A DNA stretch of 64,000 bases from Arthrobacter castelli DSM 16402. GTDB taxonomy: Bacteria > Actinomycetota > Actinomycetes > Actinomycetales > Micrococcaceae. The translations under genes and the position numbers were made by a program. Below, piece by piece: positions 59,155 through 64,000 of this stretch. The notes under the pieces are model-generated. The model was not told where the DNA came from and ran no database searches. It saw nothing but the letters and a program-made list of their open reading frames with translations. The DNA lies in NCBI RefSeq assembly GCF_000430705.1, contig NZ_AUMN01000002.1, positions 124,001 to 188,000 on the forward strand, written 5' to 3'. Each line of letters opens with the position of its first letter. The first letter of the stretch is position 1.

Positions 59155-60810
59155 CTACTGCCGGGGCAGCGACTCCTGATCTTCATGCTCTGCCTCGACC
59201 TCGCCATGACCGCCATGGGAGTGGGCTGCTTCGACTTCGGCAGGCGTGGGCGGCGCCACCCTGTCCTCAAAGAAGATCCTGGACAGCACCCCGCGGGCCT
59301 TCTCGGCCGTAGTGATCTTGCCCTCGGCGTTCGGCTGGGGCGGCACCACCTCGGGGGACTCGTAGTTGACCAGCTTGTACTGGTGGTACTCATCCAGCGG
59401 CTCGTGCACTTCGATGAACTCGCCGTGGGGCAGCCGCACAATACGGCCCGTCTCCCGCCCGTGCAGGGCGATCTCGCGGTCCTTGCGCTGCAGCGCCAGT
59501 GCAATGCGCTTGGCCACCAGGAAGCCGATGATTGGGCCCAGGAAGAACAGCGCACGCAGCCAGTAGGTCACGTCATTCAAAGACAGGCTGAAGTGCGTCG
59601 CAATCAAGTCGGAACTTGCGGCCGCCCACATCACACAGTAGAAGACCACACCCGCAACGCCGATCGCAGTACGGGTCGGCGCATTCCGCGGACGGTCGAG
59701 CAAGTGGTGCTCCCGCTTGTCCTTGGTCACCCAGGCTTCAAGCCAGGGCCAGGTGAACATCAAGGTGAACAGCAGCAGGGCGGGCCCCAATGCTGGTATC
59801 AATACGTTCAAGCTCAGGGTAAACCCGAAGATCACGAACTCACCGACACCGGGCATCAGCCGCAACGCACCATCGACCCATCCGATATACCAGTCAGGCT
59901 GAGTACCGGCGGAAATCGGTGATGGGTCGTAGGGACCATAGTTCCAGATCGGGTTAATCGTGAAGAACCCGGCCATCAGCGCCAGCACACCGAAGACGAT
60001 GAAGAAGAAGCCGCCGGCCTTGGCCGCATACACCGGGCCGACCGGGAAACCCACCACATTGTTATTGGTGCGTCCGGGGCCGGGGAACTGCGTGTGCTTG
60101 TGCACCACCACCATGAACAGGTGAATGGCGATCATCAGCAGGATGATGGCGGGGATCAGCAGGATATGCAGTACATACAGCCGTGGAATGATGACGGTGC
60201 CCGGGAACTCGCCCCCGAACAGGAAGAACGAGATGTAGCTTCCGACCACCGGAATAGCCTTGATGACGCCGTCGATAATCCGCAGCCCGTTACCGGAGAG
60301 CAGATCGTCCGGCAGCGAGTAGCCGGTGAACCCTTCGGCCAGGCCGAGGATCAGCAGGACGCTGCCGACGACCCAGTTCAGTTCGCGCGGTTTGCGGAAG
60401 GCACCGGTGAAGAACACCCGAAGCATGTGCACCGACACGGCAGCCACGAAGAGCAGTGCCGCCCAGTGGTGCATCTGACGCATGAACAAGCCGCCGCGGA
60501 TGTCGAAGGAGATATCCAGGGCCGACGCGTACGCCACCGACATCTCCACGCCCTTCAGCGGCACGTAGCTGCCGTCGTAATGGGTCTCGGCCATGGAGGG
60601 GTCGAAGAAGAAGGTCAGGAACGTGCCGGTGAGCAGCAGGATGACGAATGAATACAGCGCCACCTCGCCGAACATGAACGACCAATGGTCAGGGAAGACC
60701 TTGCGGCCGAATTCCTTGACCATTCCGGAGCCGCCAACACGCTGGTCTACGAAATTCGTGATCCGTCCGACCCTGGTCTTTGGCTCATACTGTGCTGTTG
60801 AGGTGCTCAT
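59155..60810 (-). CDS. qcrB: Cytochrome bc1 complex cytochrome b subunit
   Basis: Quinol-oxidising membrane subunit of the bcc complex, 551 residues. Heme-b ligands are in MRQMHHWAALLFVAAVSVHMLRVF and ILLIPAIILLMIAIHLFMVVVHKHTQF; the Qo-site motif region is present (NPIWNYGPYDP). A long hydrophilic C-terminal extension (about 100 residues, ending AEHEDQESLPRQ) is characteristic of actinobacterial QcrB. ATG 60810 overlaps the qcrA stop (ATGA). Last gene of the qcrCAB unit. Confidence 0.96.
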   Translation of the reverse strand: MSTSTAQYEPKTRVGRITNFVDQRVGGSGMVKEFGRKVFPDHWSFMFGEVALYSFVILLLTGTFLTFFFDPSMAETHYDGSYVPLKGVEMSVAYASALDISFDIRGGLFMRQMHHWAALLFVAAVSVHMLRVFFTGAFRKPRELNWVVGSVLLILGLAEGFTGYSLPDDLLSGNGLRIIDGVIKAIPVVGSYISFFLFGGEFPGTVIIPRLYVLHILLIPAIILLMIAIHLFMVVVHKHTQFPGPGRTNNNVVGFPVGPVYAAKAGGFFFIVFGVLALMAGFFTINPIWNYGPYDPSPISAGTQPDWYIGWVDGALRLMPGVGEFVIFGFTLSLNVLIPALGPALLLFTLMFTWPWLEAWVTKDKREHHLLDRPRNAPTRTAIGVAGVVFYCVMWAAASSDLIATHFSLSLNDVTYWLRALFFLGPIIGFLVAKRIALALQRKDREIALHGRETGRIVRLPHGEFIEVHEPLDEYHQYKLVNYESPEVVPPQPNAEGKITTAEKARGVLSRIFFEDRVAPPTPAEVEAAHSHGGHGEVEAEHEDQESLPRQ

Positions 60811-61832
60811 CCGCGCTCCCAATAACTAGGTCCGACGGGTTCGTGGAAGTCGCTCTGGGCGACCAGGTAACCTTCGGAATTCACGGTGATGGGCAACTGC
60901 GGCAATGGACGCACAGCCGGGCCGAAAATCACCTTGCACTCCTGGGTCAGGTCGAATGTCGACTGGTGGCAGGGGCACAGCAAGTGGTGTGTCTGCTGCT
61001 CATAGAGCGCGACCGGGCATCCGACGTGGGTGCAGATCTTCGAATACGCGACGATGCCCTCATAGCCCCAGTCTTCGCGCCCCTCCGACGGGTCAAGGTC
61101 CTCAGGGTTGAGACGCATCAACAGCACGACGGCCTTGGCCTTCTCCTCGAGCTTGTGTTCGGCCTCCTTGAGGCCTTCAGGGATCACGTGCACCGCGGAG
61201 CCGATTGTCACATCGGCGGCGCGAATCGGTGTGCCCGAAGGATCGAGGGTGAGCCGGACTCCTTCGTCCCACATCGTGTGGGACAGTTTGTCACCGGGCA
61301 GCGGGCCGAGGTCACGGAAGATCGCAATCGCTGGCAGGGGAGCGAGGACCATCGCACCGAGCAAGGTGTTGCGGATCAGCGGGCGGCGCTTAATGCCGGA
61401 CTCGTCCAGAATGTCACCGACGATCCTTTCGGCGTCGGCGCGGTCAGCTTCTTTGGTGATGGGCTTCCTGGACTCCACGACCTCGTGGTCAGGCATCAGC
61501 GTCTTGGCCCAGTGGACAATGCCGGTGCCGATGCCGAGCATGGCGAAGGCCGTCCCCAGCCCCAGCAGCATGTTCTGCAGCCTCAGGGCCTCCACGTCGT
61601 TGCTGATATCAACGCCGAAGTATCCAATGAAGAACACCAGGGTGCCGATGATCGACACGATGAAGAGGATCGACACCTGCTTCTCGGCACGGTTCGCAGC
61701 CTTCGGGTCCTTGTCCGCGAGGCGGGGACGGTGGGGCGGCAGACCCGGATCCTGGTGGCGCTCCAGCTGCGAGGGGGCATCGCCGGTGACCCGCTCCGGA
61801 GTATTGGGATTGCCGCTATTTCGCTTGGCCAT
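60807..61832 (-). CDS. qcrA: Cytochrome bc1 complex Rieske iron-sulfur subunit
   Basis: Rieske subunit of the bcc complex, 341 residues. The actinobacterial form has three N-terminal membrane segments instead of one (about 50-75, 85-110, 170-190) and the 2Fe-2S site CTHVGC with CPCHQSTFD near the C terminus. ATG 61832 (MAKRNSGNPN) has GGGGG four to eight bases upstream; ATG 61844 adds four residues. Overlaps qcrB. Confidence 0.95.
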   Translation of the reverse strand: MAKRNSGNPNTPERVTGDAPSQLERHQDPGLPPHRPRLADKDPKAANRAEKQVSILFIVSIIGTLVFFIGYFGVDISNDVEALRLQNMLLGLGTAFAMLGIGTGIVHWAKTLMPDHEVVESRKPITKEADRADAERIVGDILDESGIKRRPLIRNTLLGAMVLAPLPAIAIFRDLGPLPGDKLSHTMWDEGVRLTLDPSGTPIRAADVTIGSAVHVIPEGLKEAEHKLEEKAKAVVLLMRLNPEDLDPSEGREDWGYEGIVAYSKICTHVGCPVALYEQQTHHLLCPCHQSTFDLTQECKVIFGPAVRPLPQLPITVNSEGYLVAQSDFHEPVGPSYWERG

Positions 61833-61919
61833 GATCCCCCTCATTCTGCAGTGAACTATTCATAGCTGAGTGTGAACTTTCGTCTGTCGCACCGGCGGTG
61901 ATTGATTGGTCGGTCATGG

Positions 61920-62711
61920 CTACGAGGAGCGGGATGTCAGCCAGATGGTGAACGCGATGATGACCCCCAGGCCGGCCGTCCACACGAACAGCCCCTCGGA
62001 AACCGGTCCGAGGGATCCCAGATCGGCTCCACCCGGCGATGGGGTGGACTCAATGGTGTTCAGGAAGGCAATGATGTCCTGCTTTCCTTGCGGGCTGATC
62101 GTCGCGTCGTTGAATACCGGCATATTCTGCGGCCCGGTGATCATGGCCTCATAAACATGGACATCTTCCACACCGGCCAGCTGCGGCGCGAACTTGCCGC
62201 GCGTCAGTGCGCCGCCGGCGCCGGCAGCGTTGTGGCACATTGCGCAGTTGACCCGGAACAGCTGCCCGCCGTTGCCGGGGTCGGCATCGGACGTGTCAAG
62301 CGCCTTTTCACCGGGAATAGCGGGGCCGGGACCGAGGGAGGCCACGTAAGCGGCCATCTGCCGGGTCTCTTCTTCGTTGAACTGCGGAGGCTTCTCCTTT
62401 GCCTGCGGGCCCTGCATCTGCAACGGCATGCGTCCGGTGCCCACCTGGAAATGCACGGCGGCGGCTCCCACGCCGACCAGCGATGGGCCGGTTTCAGTGC
62501 CCTGCCCGCTCATGCCGTGGCAGGTGGCGCAATTGGCGACGAAGAGTTTCTTGCCTTCCTCGACGTCTTCGGCGGTGTAGGGCGACGACTGGGCTTTGGC
62601 TTCATTGGCCCCGCTGGCAACCGCGTAGAGACCACCAGTGAGCAGGAGCCCCATCAGCAGCAGCGCAATCGCTGCCAATGGGTGACGTCGCCGTTGCGAT
62701 AATGCCTTCAC
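61920..62711 (-). CDS. qcrC: Di-heme cytochrome c subunit of the bc1 complex
   Basis: Cytochrome cc subunit that links the bc complex to the aa3 oxidase without a soluble cytochrome c. 263 residues: an N-terminal membrane signal (RHPLAAIALLLMGLLLTGGLYAV), two heme-binding sites CATCH and CAMCH, and a C-terminal membrane anchor (FVWTAGLGVIIAFTIWLT). GTG start. A promoter is proposed at 62763-62791. Confidence 0.95.
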   Translation of the reverse strand: MKALSQRRRHPLAAIALLLMGLLLTGGLYAVASGANEAKAQSSPYTAEDVEEGKKLFVANCATCHGMSGQGTETGPSLVGVGAAAVHFQVGTGRMPLQMQGPQAKEKPPQFNEEETRQMAAYVASLGPGPAIPGEKALDTSDADPGNGGQLFRVNCAMCHNAAGAGGALTRGKFAPQLAGVEDVHVYEAMITGPQNMPVFNDATISPQGKQDIIAFLNTIESTPSPGGADLGSLGPVSEGLFVWTAGLGVIIAFTIWLTSRSS

Positions 62712-62762
62712 GTGGTGGTTCCTTTGGTCTCTCGGAGCTTCGTGCGCCTCGGCGCTCTTTCA

Positions 62763-62791
62763 AATTCTGCCTCTTGTAGAAAAAGAGTCAA
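62763..62791 (-). promoter_or_regulatory. Putative qcrC promoter
   Basis: On the minus strand, TTGACT (62791-62786), a 17-bp spacer and AGAATT (62768-62763). The spacer contains CTTTTTCTACAA (62785-62774), whose reverse complement recurs upstream of ctaE at 63509-63498. Transcription would begin near 62756, about 45 bases before the qcrC GTG. Confidence 0.6.
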
Positions 62792-62798
62792 GTAAGGA

Positions 62799-63446
62799 CT
62801 ACTTCAGGAAGTAGATGATGATGAACAGAGCCACCCAGACAACATCGACGAAGTGCCAGTAATACGAGGTGACGATGGCGGAAGTCGCTTCGAAGTGGCC
62901 AAACTTCTTAGCGGCATAGGCCCGGCCAATAATCAGCAGGAAAGCGATCAGGCCACCAATCACGTGCAGACCGTGGAAACCGGTGGTGATGTAGAAGGCC
63001 GATCCGTACGAGTTGGAGGACAGCGATACGCCGTCGGAGACCAGATGCGCGTACTCGTAGGCCTGCACAGACACGAAGATCGCACCCAGAAGGAATGTGA
63101 GCAGGAACCACTCGACCATGCCCCATCGGGCAATATTGAACACCCCGCCGGTGCGGCGGGGCTGCAGCCGTTCAGCGGCAAACACACCGAACTGGCAGGT
63201 GAATGAGCTGGACACCAGGATGAGGGTATTAGCCAGCGCATACGGAACGTTAAGGTGTGCCGATTCCGTCGCCCACATCTCAGGTGCGGTCGAGCGCAGC
63301 GTGAAGTACATGGCGAACAGTCCGGCGAAGAACATGAGCTCGCTGGACAGCCATACAACGGTTCCAACGGAAACCATGTTCGGGCGGTTCAGCGTGGGGT
63401 TCGCCGGGGAGCTGGGGGCATGGGTTGCTGTCGTCACATAAGCCAT
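62799..63446 (-). CDS. ctaE: Cytochrome c oxidase subunit III
   Basis: Membrane subunit of the aa3 oxidase, 215 residues with seven hydrophobic segments. Family features: [50 protein letters not shown] and the ending [25 protein letters not shown] 63446 is used; GTG 63437 ([10 protein letters not shown]) fits the known N terminus of relatives and may be the real start. It lies upstream of qcrCAB but has its own region with a copy of the 12-bp motif. Confidence 0.95.
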   Translation of the reverse strand: MAYVTTATHAPSSPANPTLNRPNMVSVGTVVWLSSELMFFAGLFAMYFTLRSTAPEMWATESAHLNVPYALANTLILVSSSFTCQFGVFAAERLQPRRTGGVFNIARWGMVEWFLLTFLLGAIFVSVQAYEYAHLVSDGVSLSSNSYGSAFYITTGFHGLHVIGGLIAFLLIIGRAYAAKKFGHFEATSAIVTSYYWHFVDVVWVALFIIIYFLK

Positions 63447-63497
63447 TATGGCCGTAAAAGCTGCTCCAGCCCAACCCGACACAAGGATTGAAGGGAA

Positions 63498-63509
63498 CTT
63501 TTTCTACAA
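63498..63509 (-). promoter_or_regulatory. 12-bp motif upstream of ctaE
   Basis: CTTTTTCTACAA on the plus strand (TTGTAGAAAAAG on the ctaE strand), 52 bp upstream of the ctaE start. Exact inverted copy of the sequence in the qcrC promoter spacer (62774-62785). Confidence 0.45.
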
Positions 63510-63598
63510 AGGCGCGAAATTCCAGCGGTACATTCATCACACAACGCCATATTCGACCGTATTCGGTGCTCAACCTCATACATAGCTAGCATCTAAGG

Positions 63599-64000
63599 GT
63601 GAGCACTTCAGCATCGCCCCAGCCCCAGACAACTCCGACGTGGCCCCGGTTGCTGACGGCCTTGATCTCAGGACGGGATCTCAGCGCCGAAGACAGCCGC
63701 TGGGCCATGAACACCATTATGGAAGGCGCTGCCTCGGATGTGCAGATTGCTTCGTTCCTGACAGCGCTGAGGGCCAAAGGGGAGACGGTCGCCGAACTCA
63801 CCGGCCTCGTCGAAGCCATGCTGGACAACGCCCGGCCTATCGAAATTGCCGGCCCCTCACTGGATATCGTCGGCACCGGCGGTGACCGGCTGAATACCGT
63901 CAACATTTCCACCATGTCGGCCTTGGTGTGTGCCGGTGCCGGCGCCAGGGTCGTTAAACATGGCAACCGGGCGGCTTCATCCTCGTCGGGCTCCGCCGAT
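63599..64000 (+). CDS. trpD: Anthranilate phosphoribosyltransferase, N-terminal part
   Basis: Second step of tryptophan synthesis. Only the first 134 codons are in the window; the frame runs on past the right edge. The family glycine loop VGTGGD and [15 protein letters not shown] are visible, the latter being the phosphoribosyl-pyrophosphate/anthranilate site, and the N-terminal helical domain precedes them. GTG 63599 lies at TAAGGGTG, a close ribosome site; ATGs further in would remove the helical domain. Divergent from ctaE, as in Micrococcales relatives. Confidence 0.94.
   Translation, partial: MSTSASPQPQTTPTWPRLLTALISGRDLSAEDSRWAMNTIMEGAASDVQIASFLTALRAKGETVAELTGLVEAMLDNARPIEIAGPSLDIVGTGGDRLNTVNISTMSALVCAGAGARVVKHGNRAASSSSGSAD

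Noticed and set aside
63448-63585. 45-codon frame between ctaE and trpD, considered as a trp leader peptide
   Set aside because: It contains no tryptophan codons, has near-random third-position composition and no terminator hairpin follows. It is more likely the promoter region of the two divergent genes.

Overview
This 64-kb window is chromosomal DNA from a high-GC Gram-positive actinobacterium. The closest match I recognise is the Micrococcales, probably a Micrococcaceae relative of Arthrobacter. The reasons are the mihF-gmk-rpoZ-coaBC-metK-priA order, a helicase-dead PriA, the holA/rpsT/lepA/hemW/DUF4870/DUF3097/hrcA/dnaJ/rsmE run, an actinobacterial ctaCDF plus qcrCAB/ctaE respiratory set, and frequent GTG and TTG starts. 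The genus cannot be fixed from this sequence alone. No rRNA, tRNA, CRISPR array, prophage or insertion sequence was seen.

Layout. 1-7.7 kb: pyrimidine genes (end of carB, pyrF), the nucleoid protein gene mihF, then gmk, rpoZ, coaBC, metK and priA. 7.8-18.3 kb is more accessory. It holds a DUF222/HNH (13E12-type) nuclease, a four-gene operon read leftwards (SorC-type sugar-sensing regulator, aldo/keto reductase, alpha/beta hydrolase, GT4 glycosyltransferase), and the divergent glycerol genes glpD-glpF-glpK. 18.3-21.9 kb: bifunctional proline catabolic enzyme PutA. 21.9-43.9 kb: leuS, degV, the comEA-comEC competence genes, holA, rpsT, lepA, hemW, DUF4870, DUF3097, hrcA-dnaJ with a CIRCE element, rsmE, a GerMN/Gmad2 lipoprotein, phoH-ybeY-corC-era. 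43.9-44.4 kb is a gene-free stretch rich in inverted repeats. 44.4-54.6 kb: M13 peptidase, leuA, recO, uppS, a hydrolase, pyrD, DUF3043, an M20 dipeptidase and erpA. 54.8-63.4 kb: the aa3 oxidase and bcc complex genes, interrupted by an HPr/GntR pair. The start of trpD ends the window.

How the genes work together. The cta and qcr genes encode the two halves of the actinobacterial bcc-aa3 supercomplex. GlpF, GlpK and GlpD form a complete glycerol uptake and oxidation route. PutA feeds electrons from proline to the same membrane chain. PhoH, YbeY, Era, RsmE and HemW are RNA, ribosome and cofactor maintenance functions. 

The most interesting signals are regulatory. Both leuS and leuA are preceded by short reading frames with runs of leucine codons (three and four), apparently leaderless, followed by hairpins. 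This is the pattern of a leucine-responsive transcription attenuator at both the charging step and the first biosynthetic step. Other candidates are a 19-bp-arm palindrome between era and the M13 peptidase, an operator/promoter in the glp divergent region that changes the likely glpD start, a Toprim-like signature in DUF3097, a 19-bp palindrome between HPr and GntR, and a 12-bp motif repeated in inverted orientation upstream of qcrC and ctaE.
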